From the NCBI GenBank assembly GCA_964449305.1, contig CAYUYM010000004.1, positions 1-64,000 on the forward strand: a stretch of DNA of 64,000 nt, given 5' to 3'. Position numbers and translations under genes: made by a program. Below the pieces are notes generated by a model that was given only the letters and a program-made list of their open reading frames with translations, did no database searches and was not told the origin of the DNA. Of the stretch, positions 52,889-60,644 are shown piece after piece. Numbering within the stretch: position 1 is the stretch's first letter; each line of letters starts with the position of its first letter. The stretch is from CAYUYM01 sp964449305. Lineage in GTDB: Bacteria > Bacteroidota > Ignavibacteria > SZUA-365 > CAYQST01.

Positions 52889-54217
52889 TCACCGCTCCAC
52901 GACGCGCACCGGTCGGTCCTCCCATGCACGTGCGGCAAGCCCGGCGGCCCGGTCAAGCAGCCGCCGTCTCTCCCTGGCCGGCACCCGTGGAGTGAACGAC
53001 ACCAGATAGCCGGGAATTCCGACACTGTCTCCTGCCTCCCCGGGAATTGCGGGGGAGAAGATGACCGTCCGCATCTCCGGAAACGCGCTTCGGACAAGCT
53101 CCGCTGTGCGGCTGATTCGCAGGCTGTCGTCACGGCGTTCCCGTTGACGAAGGGAATCCGATTGTGCGCTGCCGGCACTCGCGGCACGCAGCACGACGCG
53201 CTGCATCTCCCCCTGGAGTTGATGGAAATCGTCCACCGACACATCGCTCTGGATGAGCTCCAGACGGATTGCCCCGAGGTCCTGTTCCGCGAGCCGACGC
53301 TGGAGAGAATCCAGCTCGCCCAATGCGACATGCCTTCCCGCCACATACACCTGGAGCACCTGCCCAGCCGTGTCGCGGATCACCTCCCATTGAAGGGCGG
53401 ACCTTCCCGGGCGTTCGATGACCTCCGACACGTAGCGTGCCACCCGGGCATCCCGGCGAAGATCCACCACGGTCTCGTAGAGGAACCAGATGCTCGGCAG
53501 CATGGCAACGAGGGCCACGAGAAACACCACGCGGTGCTCGACGCGTCGCTGCCGGGGATTCGACTCCTGATGATGGGGGAAGCGCAGGAAGCGGACAACG
53601 AGAAAGGTGGCGACAGCGATGAAGATGGCGTTGAGGGTGAACAGATACATCGCCCCGAGCACGAAATTCCATCGACCGCTCGCGATGCCGAATCCCGCTG
53701 TGCAGAGCGGCGGCATGAGCGCGGTGGCGATGGCCACACCGGGCAGGGCAAGGCTCGGCGAGCGTCGACTGCCCGCCACGATGCCCGCGATGCCTCCAAA
53801 GAAGGCGACCCCCACGTCGAGCAGCGTGGGATGGACACGGGAGAGGAGCTCCGGCGTCGCCTCCGCCAGGGGCGAGATCGTGAAATACACGACGCTTGCC
53901 AGGAGACTCGCCGCCATCCCGAGCGTCAACTCCCGGAAGGATCGTTGCAGGAGATGCCGGTCCGTGACGCCCATCGCCATGCCCACGCCGAGGATGGGCC
54001 CCATCAGCGGGGAGATGAGCATTGCACCGATGATCACGGCGGTGGAACTCGTGTCGAGACCGATGCTCGCGAGGATGGCCGAGCAGATCATCAACCAGAC
54101 ATTCTCTGTCGTGAGGGATGCGCCCTGGGCGATGCGCTCCACAGTGCCCGCATGGTCGGTGCCTGCGGCAAGGCTGATGCGCTCACGAAGCGATGCGAGG
54201 AAGTGATGAGGGGTCAT
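52889..54217 (-). CDS. DUF389 integral membrane protein
   Basis: A 442-residue protein. The DUF389 core is at residues 35-250 with about six helices: VWLMICSAILASIGLDTSSTAVIIGAMLISPLMGPILGVGMA and ALPGVAIATALMPPLCTAGFGIASG are the usual landmarks. The C-terminal half (about 260-442) is a periplasmic-looking alpha/beta region with charged helices, longer than in typical DUF389 proteins. GAGGA lies 6 bases before ATG 54217. The function of the family is unknown. Confidence 0.9.
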   Translation of the reverse strand: MTPHHFLASLRERISLAAGTDHAGTVERIAQGASLTTENVWLMICSAILASIGLDTSSTAVIIGAMLISPLMGPILGVGMAMGVTDRHLLQRSFRELTLGMAASLLASVVYFTISPLAEATPELLSRVHPTLLDVGVAFFGGIAGIVAGSRRSPSLALPGVAIATALMPPLCTAGFGIASGRWNFVLGAMYLFTLNAIFIAVATFLVVRFLRFPHHQESNPRQRRVEHRVVFLVALVAMLPSIWFLYETVVDLRRDARVARYVSEVIERPGRSALQWEVIRDTAGQVLQVYVAGRHVALGELDSLQRRLAEQDLGAIRLELIQSDVSVDDFHQLQGEMQRVVLRAASAGSAQSDSLRQRERRDDSLRISRTAELVRSAFPEMRTVIFSPAIPGEAGDSVGIPGYLVSFTPRVPARERRRLLDRAAGLAARAWEDRPVRVVER

Positions 54218-54402
54218 GATGCGTCCTCATTTGGTGAAACCCGTATCGTGCATGTCGACCAACCCGACATGTGCATGGAAGATACATCCGGGGTTCGGGA
54301 TCCGCCATGCATGAGGAAACGAATCGGGAATGTGTGATGTTTGGAGCATGACGGTTCGCCGTCCCGGTCCTGACATCACCATTCACATCATTCGGAGTCA
54401 TC

Positions 54403-54894
54403 ATGCTGTCCAACGACATGCTGAACATCCTCAACGAGCAGATCGGCGAGGAATTCTATTCGTCCAACCTGTACCTTCAGATGAGCGCCTGGGCCCAGGC
54501 CAACGGTTTCACCGGTACGGCACGCTTTCTTCATGAGCACGCCGCGGAGGAGCTGAGCCATGGTCTCAAGTTCTTCGACTTCATCAACGAGACCGGTGCC
54601 ATGGCCATCGTGCCCGCCCTTGCCGCACCGCCACAGGAATTCTCCTCTCTCCTCGCACTGTTCGAGCAGATTCTGGAGCACGAAAAGCACATCACCAAAA
54701 AGGTCTACGCTCTCGCGAACCTTGCGCATGACCAGAAGGACTTCTTCACCTTCAACTTTCTCCAGTACTTCATCACCGAGCAGCACGAGGAGGAGAATCT
54801 CTTCAAAGGCATCCTCGACCGCGTCCGCATGATCGGCATGGAAGGCCGAGGCCTCTTCCTCATCGACAAGGAGATCGGGAAACTCCAGCACTGA
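54403..54894 (+). CDS. ftnA: Ferritin (non-heme, FtnA type)
   Basis: A 163-residue four-helix-bundle protein. The ferroxidase site Glu and His residues are visible: NEQIGEEFYSSNLYLQMSAWA, FLHEHAAEELSHGLKFF and FLQYFITEQHEEENLF. It lacks the haem-binding Met of bacterioferritin. It stores iron as ferrihydrite in a 24-mer. A GGAG site lies before ATG 54403. The length is usual for FtnA. It is monocistronic, with 228 bases of gene-free sequence after it. Confidence 0.95.
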   Translation: MLSNDMLNILNEQIGEEFYSSNLYLQMSAWAQANGFTGTARFLHEHAAEELSHGLKFFDFINETGAMAIVPALAAPPQEFSSLLALFEQILEHEKHITKKVYALANLAHDQKDFFTFNFLQYFITEQHEEENLFKGILDRVRMIGMEGRGLFLIDKEIGKLQH

Positions 54895-55123
54895 TCGAAG
54901 GCCGTGGGCGGCGGAGGGGCGCAGACGGGAATCCGTGAACGGGATCCCATCTCTGCGCTCCTCCACGTATGGGGGTGCCTGATTGAAGCGCCCTTGCCCA
55001 CTGAGCTCTGTCCACGGGACCAGCGCCGCTCCGTCTCCTGCTCCTGGGTGGGTGCGATGCGACTTGACTCGATGATGCCACTTCTGCATATTTCGCCACT
55101 GATTCTGCATTCAAAGGCTCCCC

Positions 55124-56164
55124 ATGCATCGACGTGTTGTCTTCATCATCATCCTGTCCTTCCTGCTTGCGCCGCGCATTGCCGAGGCGCAGAGCACGGG
55201 CTTCGGGAAATACGCAGGCGAGTTCATGGCCACGGGCATCGGCTCGCGCGCCCTTGCCATGGGAGGCGCCCAGGTGGCCGTGGCGAACGACGTCACCGCG
55301 GCCTATTGGAATCCCGCGGGCCTGATGAATGTCCAGTATCCCGAGCTGGGGCTCATGCACGAACAGCGCTTCGGCGGGCTGCTGAACTACAACTACGGCG
55401 GAGTCGTGTGGCCGCTCTCGGCAGCGAACACGCTCGCGCTCACAGTGACGCGCAGCGGCGTGGACGACATCCCCGACACACGCAACGCCCTCATCGACCT
55501 CAACAAGAATGGCATCCTCGATCCCAACGAGCGCCTGGACTACAGCAAGATCACCAACTTCAGCGCGGCGGACTGGGCGGTGTACTTCACCTATGCCACC
55601 AGGCTCCAGTCGCGCCTCCATGCCGGTGTCAACATCAAGTTCATTCAGCGCAGCATGGGCGGCAATTCCGCCTATGGTGTGGGCTTCGATGTCGGCGTGC
55701 TCTATCAACTGATGCCCGCCCTGCGCATCGGCGCCACGGTGCAGGACGTCACCACCACGCTCATCGCATGGGACACCAAGCGCAACGATCTCATCTCACC
55801 GACACTCAAGCTCGGCGCGGCCTATGACTGGGAGGTGCTCGGCGGCTCCATCACACCGGCTGTCGATTTCGACGTGATGTTCGAGAACCGGCAGTACGCT
55901 TCCACCATGCACCTCGGCCCCGTGAGCATCAACCCCCGCCTCGGTCTCGAGTACATGTACAGCAACCTCATCGCCGTGCGCGCCGGCATGAACGACATGC
56001 AGCAGCTCACCTTCGGCGCCGGCGTCCACCTGCCCAAGCTCTGCATCGACTATGCCTTCGGCGAGAACCCCATGGCATCGGATCTCGTCAAGGAGGCGTC
56101 ACACCGCATCTCGCTGCGCCTCGTGCTTGAGGAGAAACGCTTTTCCCGCCCAACCAACCGGTGA
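55124..56164 (+). CDS. PorV/PorQ-family outer-membrane protein
   Basis: A 346-residue protein. The signal peptide is FIIILSFLLAPRIAEAQ. The family pattern follows: GKYAGEFMATGIGSRALAMGGAQVAVANDVTAAYWNPAGL, with repeated beta-strand and glycine turns to the end (ISLRLVLEE). This is the FadL-like barrel family of PorV and PorQ, T9SS components that carry or anchor cargo; other members of the group have unknown roles. An EF-hand-like loop (DLNKNGILDPNE) sits in a predicted surface loop. AAAGG precedes ATG 55124. It is the first gene of a six-gene operon with several T9SS cargo proteins elsewhere in the window. Confidence 0.85.
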   Translation: MHRRVVFIIILSFLLAPRIAEAQSTGFGKYAGEFMATGIGSRALAMGGAQVAVANDVTAAYWNPAGLMNVQYPELGLMHEQRFGGLLNYNYGGVVWPLSAANTLALTVTRSGVDDIPDTRNALIDLNKNGILDPNERLDYSKITNFSAADWAVYFTYATRLQSRLHAGVNIKFIQRSMGGNSAYGVGFDVGVLYQLMPALRIGATVQDVTTTLIAWDTKRNDLISPTLKLGAAYDWEVLGGSITPAVDFDVMFENRQYASTMHLGPVSINPRLGLEYMYSNLIAVRAGMNDMQQLTFGAGVHLPKLCIDYAFGENPMASDLVKEASHRISLRLVLEEKRFSRPTNR

Positions 56165-56170
56165 CCGTGC

Positions 56171-56854
56171 ATGATGACGACACATCCCCCCTTCAACCGT
56201 GAGCGTCGCCTCACGGTTTTTCTTTGCGCCCTCATCCTCGTCTCCACCACGCTTTTCTCCGCCTGCGGTGGAAGGAAGGAGGCCTCGGCTTCACAGGAGG
56301 AGACCGTCGACACCTCGGACGTCTACGTTCAGGAGGTGACGCTCGACCGCAAGCGGAAGGATCTTCACTTCCTCCGCGACGAGGCCTCTCCGCTGAAGGC
56401 ATCCGACAAGGGATCCTTCACAGGCCTCGCGTATTTCCCCGTGTCGCGCAGCTACGCCTTCCGCACCGCGCTGCATGCGGAGACGCCGCCTGTGGAGGTG
56501 ACCATCGCCACATCGAAGAACCGGCCGCGCACCATGCTGCGTGTCGGCTGGCTGCCCTTCGTGATCGAGGGCCGCGAGCTGCGCCTCTGGGCCTATGCAC
56601 CGAAGGACACCTCCGACGGCTTCTACTGGTTCGTGCCCTTCACCGATGCCACCACCGGAGGGGAGTCCTACAGTGCCGGCCGCTTCCTCGAAATCGAGGA
56701 TGTGACGGCCGATTCCGTCTGGCTGGATTTCAACTACGCCTACAACCCCTACTGCGCCTACAACGAGGCATACGACTGCCCCATCCCTCCCGAAGAGAAC
56801 CGCCTCCCCGTCGCCATCCGCGCGGGTGAAAGGACCCACGGAGCCGGGCATTGA
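56171..56854 (+). CDS. DUF1684 lipoprotein
   Basis: A 227-residue protein. The signal peptide has a lipobox (LFSACGG). The DUF1684 core is visible: RKRKDLHFLRDEASPLKASDKGSFTGLAYFPVSRSYAF, then WLPFVIEGRELRLWAYAPKD, then the family end WLDFNYAYNPYCAYNEAYDCPIPPEENRLPVAIRAGE. The function is unknown. It starts 6 bases after the PorV/PorQ-like gene. Confidence 0.88.
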   Translation: MMTTHPPFNRERRLTVFLCALILVSTTLFSACGGRKEASASQEETVDTSDVYVQEVTLDRKRKDLHFLRDEASPLKASDKGSFTGLAYFPVSRSYAFRTALHAETPPVEVTIATSKNRPRTMLRVGWLPFVIEGRELRLWAYAPKDTSDGFYWFVPFTDATTGGESYSAGRFLEIEDVTADSVWLDFNYAYNPYCAYNEAYDCPIPPEENRLPVAIRAGERTHGAGH

Positions 56855-56907
56855 TCCCCGCACGACGCGCTGCCGGAAGCTCTCGAGCACAGCCCCCGCA
56901 CCATGCC

Positions 56908-57591
56908 ATGAAAGACACCATGAGCGGATCGTCCCCTGAACACGATGCCCCCGCACCACGCATGGCCGGCCTCGCGGGCCACCCCGTCGCCACGGCGTTT
57001 GCCCTGCTCACATTTGCCGCCTGCCTTCTCGCGGCATGCAGTGGCACACCCGACCCCGGTCCCCGCCCTGCAGCAGGCGCGGCCTACCGCTACGCCTCAT
57101 CGGCTGCGATGACCACGGCGCGCATCGCCACGCCCGACAAATCCCTCTCCGTCCTGCTCCCCCGCGGCTGGAAGGAGACCGCCGATCCCGAGGGTGCCCC
57201 GGCCATCGTGCTCTGGATGGTGCGGGAGGACTACGCCGGCTCCATCTCGTTTCAACCACTCTCCATGGATCCGGGCCTCTATTTGAAGCTCCGGCGCGAC
57301 GGACTCGTCGCCATCGCCAAGGTGAGCCTGAGCCTCAAACGCCAGCGTGCACAGGATTCCATCCTCGTGGTGCAGCCACCAGAGACGTTCACGCAGTCCG
57401 GCCGCCCGTTTGCCGCTTACGAATACAGCATCGACCGCGGAAGGACGGTGATCCGCATCGTGGTGTTCGACAGCGGGACGCGGTTCTTCGAATGTGCGCT
57501 CATGCCGTCGTCCGGCATCGCCTCGGCGGGAGACAACCGTGATCTGATGGAGGTGCAACAGTCCGTGCTTGCGACGCTCGAGGCGCGATGA
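56908..57591 (+). CDS. Lipoprotein of unknown function
   Basis: A 227-residue protein. The signal peptide with lipobox (FALLTFAACLLAACSG) is 40-60 residues in, so the real start is uncertain between 56908 and 56962; a TTG at 56851 that overlaps the DUF1684 stop is also possible. The mature part has a PsbP- or TlpA-accessory-like beta layout (LSVLLPRGWKETADPEGAPAIVLWMVREDYAGSISFQPL, then FAAYEYSIDRGRTVIRIVVF), seen in many small lipoproteins. No family is assigned. Its stop overlaps the tadA start (ATGA at 57588-57591). Confidence 0.68.
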   Translation: MKDTMSGSSPEHDAPAPRMAGLAGHPVATAFALLTFAACLLAACSGTPDPGPRPAAGAAYRYASSAAMTTARIATPDKSLSVLLPRGWKETADPEGAPAIVLWMVREDYAGSISFQPLSMDPGLYLKLRRDGLVAIAKVSLSLKRQRAQDSILVVQPPETFTQSGRPFAAYEYSIDRGRTVIRIVVFDSGTRFFECALMPSSGIASAGDNRDLMEVQQSVLATLEAR

Positions 57592-58052
57592 TCATTTCGC
57601 CGCATGAATACTGGATGGATGCCGCCCTGCGTGAGGCGGAGCGTGCGTTCGAGGCCGATGAGGTGCCCGTGGGTGCCGTGGTGGTGCGCGACGGCAACAT
57701 CGTGGGCCGCGGGCGCAACGAGGTGGAGCGCCTCAAGGATCCGACGGCCCATGCCGAGATCCTCGCCATCACCGCCGCCGCGAACACCATCGGCGACAAG
57801 CACCTCGACAACTGCGTGCTCTATGTGACGCTCGAACCCTGCCCCATGTGTGCCGGCGCCATCGTCCTCGCGCGCATCCCCGTGCTCGTGTTCGGTGCCT
57901 ACGATCCGAAGGCGGGCGCCTGCGGCACGCTCTACTCCATCGTCGAGGACCGACGCCTCAACCACGGCGTGCATGTCATCCCCGGCGTGCGTGACGAGGA
58001 GGCCTCATCGCTGCTGCGCGTCTACTTCCAGCAGAAACGGCGGTCGTCATGA
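57588..58052 (+). CDS. tadA: tRNA adenosine(34) deaminase TadA
   Basis: A 154-residue cytidine-deaminase-fold enzyme that converts A34 to inosine in tRNA-Arg(ACG). The zinc site is His55-Ala-Glu57 (TAHAEI) and Cys85-x2-Cys88 (EPCPMCAGA). PVGAVVVRDG and GACGTLYSIVEDRRLNH are family landmarks. It is normal in length. It is coupled to both neighbours by ATGA overlaps, the lipoprotein before and the methyltransferase after. Confidence 0.96.
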   Translation: MIISPHEYWMDAALREAERAFEADEVPVGAVVVRDGNIVGRGRNEVERLKDPTAHAEILAITAAANTIGDKHLDNCVLYVTLEPCPMCAGAIVLARIPVLVFGAYDPKAGACGTLYSIVEDRRLNHGVHVIPGVRDEEASSLLRVYFQQKRRSS

Positions 58053-58981
58053 CGCTCACCGGGATGCTCGCGCGGAAAACCCCGCTCATCCTCGACTCGG
58101 CCATGGGCACCGAGCTGCAACGCCTGGGTGTGGACTGCTCCCCGCCGCTCTGGTCGGCGCGCGCCATCACCGCGGCGCCGCACATCGTGCGGAACATCCA
58201 CTACCACAACCTCCTCGCCGGCGCCGACATCCTCACGGCCAACACCTTCCGCACCACCCCTCGCGCCTCTGCCCGCGCAGGCACGGAGGGCGGATGGGAG
58301 GAGCATGCCGTCCAGGCCATCGGTGCGGCGCATGTGGCACGCGAACGCCACCGTTCCACACGCCCCGTCCTCATCGCCGCCTCCATCGCGCCGCTGGAGG
58401 ACTGCTATTCCCCGGAGTTGACACCGCCGGATGCGGAGCTTGAGGATGAGCACGGACGCATCGCATCGACGCTCGCCCTCGCCGGCGTTGATTTCCTTCT
58501 CATCGAGACCATGCCCACGATCCGCGAGGCAGCGACTGCTGCACGCGCCGCTGCGGCGACCGGGCTGGAGACCGCGGTCAGCTTCGTCATCGGCTCCGAT
58601 GGTCGCCTCCTCTCCGGCGAAACCATCGGTGACGCCGTGGCGGCGGTGCTGCCGTACACACCGGCCGCCATCCTCGTCAACTGCCTGCCTGTGGCCGCCT
58701 GCCTCGATGCCCTCGCCGCGCTCCGTGCCGCCACCCCGCTGCCCATCGGCTGCCACGCGAACACCGGCGATCCGACCTGCGTCCCCGCCACAGGCATCGC
58801 GTGCGGCATAACCCCGCGCGACTATGGTCGCGCCGCGCTGCTCTGGCGCGATGCAGGCGCATCCATCATCGGCGGGTGTTGCGGCACCACGCCCGCGCAC
58901 ACACGCGCCGTGCACGACGCCCTGTTCCCCGACACCGGCCGACCCGATCCCCAGCAACCCTTCACGCCCCCGCCCCCATGA
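58049..58981 (+). CDS. Homocysteine S-methyltransferase
   Basis: A 310-residue protein. LILDSAMGTELQRLGVD, NILHYHNLLAGADILTANTFRT-like NIHYHNLLAGADILTANTF, and the zinc-binding cysteines in NCLP (near 210) and the C-terminal GGCCGTTPAH define the MmuM/BHMT barrel. It methylates homocysteine to methionine using S-methylmethionine or another methyl donor; the donor cannot be told from sequence. The length is typical for the family. The ATGA overlap with tadA at 58049 and with the following outer-membrane gene at 58978 shows coupled translation. Confidence 0.9.
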   Translation: MTLTGMLARKTPLILDSAMGTELQRLGVDCSPPLWSARAITAAPHIVRNIHYHNLLAGADILTANTFRTTPRASARAGTEGGWEEHAVQAIGAAHVARERHRSTRPVLIAASIAPLEDCYSPELTPPDAELEDEHGRIASTLALAGVDFLLIETMPTIREAATAARAAAATGLETAVSFVIGSDGRLLSGETIGDAVAAVLPYTPAAILVNCLPVAACLDALAALRAATPLPIGCHANTGDPTCVPATGIACGITPRDYGRAALLWRDAGASIIGGCCGTTPAHTRAVHDALFPDTGRPDPQQPFTPPPP

Positions 58982-60639
58982 GCCCATCCCGCCCTCTCCT
59001 GCTGATCCTGCTGTTCATCGTCCAGACCGGCGCATCGCTCCATGCGCAGACGGAACAGGGTTCCACACAACCCATCCGCAAGTGGATTGTCACACTCGAC
59101 GCGGACGTCACGAAATTCTATTCCGACTTCGTGGACAACCGCTTCTCCAACGGTGGCGCACTCTCGGTGAAGCACCACCTTCTGTCCCTGCCGGATGACC
59201 AGGCCATCTATGGCGCCATCATGTTGGGGAACTACGACCTGCAGTGGCGTGCCACGAAGGAATTCCTCGCAGTGAACGACACCTCGGTGGTGCACCCGGG
59301 CGAGATCAACCGCACCTACATCGCGCCCATCCAGTTTCTCGCATTCTGGAAGACGGCCATCGGGTCGCGTGCGGAACTGTTCCTTGGGACGGGCCTCGAG
59401 TTTGCCTACTTCTCCCCGCAGAACGAGCGCGGCTATGCGTTGCCGCGCCAGCAGGAGCGTTACGGCAACTGGACCATCGGCATTCCGGTGTCGGCGCAGT
59501 TCGAATACATCCTGTCCGACAACCTCGCACTCAACCTCCACGCGGCTTATCACGCCACCTTCTCCGATTACCTCGACAACTATTCGGTCGCGGCGCACGC
59601 CGACACCTACCTCACCGCCGGCCTCGGCATCAGCTACTTCTTTCCGGCCGCCACCACCGACAGTGACTACGATGGCATCAGCAACGAGGATGAGCGCAGC
59701 AAGACGCACACGGATCCCTTCAACCCCGACACCGACAACGACGGACTCAACGATCGTGAGGAGATCATCGCCAAGACGCATCCACTTCTCCCCGACACCG
59801 ATGGCGACGGCCTGCGTGATGGTGAGGAGGTGCACCGCTGGGGCACCAACCCTCTCTCGGGTGACACGGACGGTGACGGCCTGGGCGACATGCAGGAGAC
59901 GGTGCGCGGGACATCTCCCACGCTTGCTGACACTGACAGCGACGGACTCAACGACCGCGTCGAGGTGTCGCGTGGCACAGATCCGCTGCGCGCCGACACC
60001 GACAACGACGGCATCCCCGACGGTCTCGAGACCACCTCCAGCCCGCTGATCCGGGACACCGATGGTGACGGGGTGCCCGATGGCGAGGAGAGCGCGCTGT
60101 CCCTGCGACAGACGGACGAGGACTTCGACAGCGACGGGCTGTATGACGGGGTGGAGCTGCGCATCGGCACCGATCCCAAGCGGCCCGACACCGACAACGA
60201 CGGCGCCACCGACTATGCGGAACACTACGCGCTCATGACCGATCCCCGCAATCCCGACTCCGATGGCGACGGGGTGCCAGACGGATCCGATCCCACGCCG
60301 CTGGAAAAGACGCAGCTCAATCCCGTGCGCGATGTGGAGTGGAATCTGACCGACATCTTCAAGCGGGAGGACAAGGTGGATGAACTGTCGAAGAACTTCA
60401 TCCTGCTTCTGCACCTCATTCGCAGCGCCCCACGCACCATGCTGTCCGGCATCACCATCACCGTGTATGGCGGGGATGCGATGACAGCCATGACACGCAA
60501 GGTGAACCTAGAAGCCTTCGTGCAGAAGATGACGCAGTCGTGGCTCATCCCTCCGGTCCTGTTCGAATCCGAGGTGACGGCAAAGCGGGGGCTCGACGCG
60601 CATCTTCTCTACGAGTGGAACCCCGCCTTCACACGCTAG
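58978..60639 (+). CDS. Outer-membrane protein with thrombospondin type-3 repeats
   Basis: A 553-residue protein. A signal peptide (LLLILLFIVQTGASLHAQ) and an OmpA-like beta-barrel (about 30-228, WIVTLDADVTKFYSDFVDNRFSNGG to YLTAGLGISYFFP) come first. About ten thrombospondin type-3 repeats follow, roughly residues 230-442, each with a D-x-D-x-D-G calcium loop (for example DTDNDGLNDREE, DTDGDGLRDGEE, DSDGDGVPDGSD). A C-terminal region (about 443-553) is not clearly OmpA-like. The stop at 60637-60639 lies five bases from the convergent phosphatase stop. The role is probably a calcium-stabilised surface spacer. Confidence 0.86.
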   Translation: MSPSRPLLLILLFIVQTGASLHAQTEQGSTQPIRKWIVTLDADVTKFYSDFVDNRFSNGGALSVKHHLLSLPDDQAIYGAIMLGNYDLQWRATKEFLAVNDTSVVHPGEINRTYIAPIQFLAFWKTAIGSRAELFLGTGLEFAYFSPQNERGYALPRQQERYGNWTIGIPVSAQFEYILSDNLALNLHAAYHATFSDYLDNYSVAAHADTYLTAGLGISYFFPAATTDSDYDGISNEDERSKTHTDPFNPDTDNDGLNDREEIIAKTHPLLPDTDGDGLRDGEEVHRWGTNPLSGDTDGDGLGDMQETVRGTSPTLADTDSDGLNDRVEVSRGTDPLRADTDNDGIPDGLETTSSPLIRDTDGDGVPDGEESALSLRQTDEDFDSDGLYDGVELRIGTDPKRPDTDNDGATDYAEHYALMTDPRNPDSDGDGVPDGSDPTPLEKTQLNPVRDVEWNLTDIFKREDKVDELSKNFILLLHLIRSAPRTMLSGITITVYGGDAMTAMTRKVNLEAFVQKMTQSWLIPPVLFESEVTAKRGLDAHLLYEWNPAFTR

Positions 60640-60644
60640 GCGAT

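Noticed and set aside
59665..60305. The periodic DNA of the thrombospondin repeats as a possible CRISPR or satellite array
   Set aside because: The period follows the protein repeat and varies in length and sequence. There are no conserved direct repeats with unique spacers.
58822..60414. A 530-codon minus-strand frame opposite the thrombospondin-repeat gene
   Set aside because: Its Val/Gly/Ile repeats simply mirror the Asp-rich calcium repeats on the other strand.
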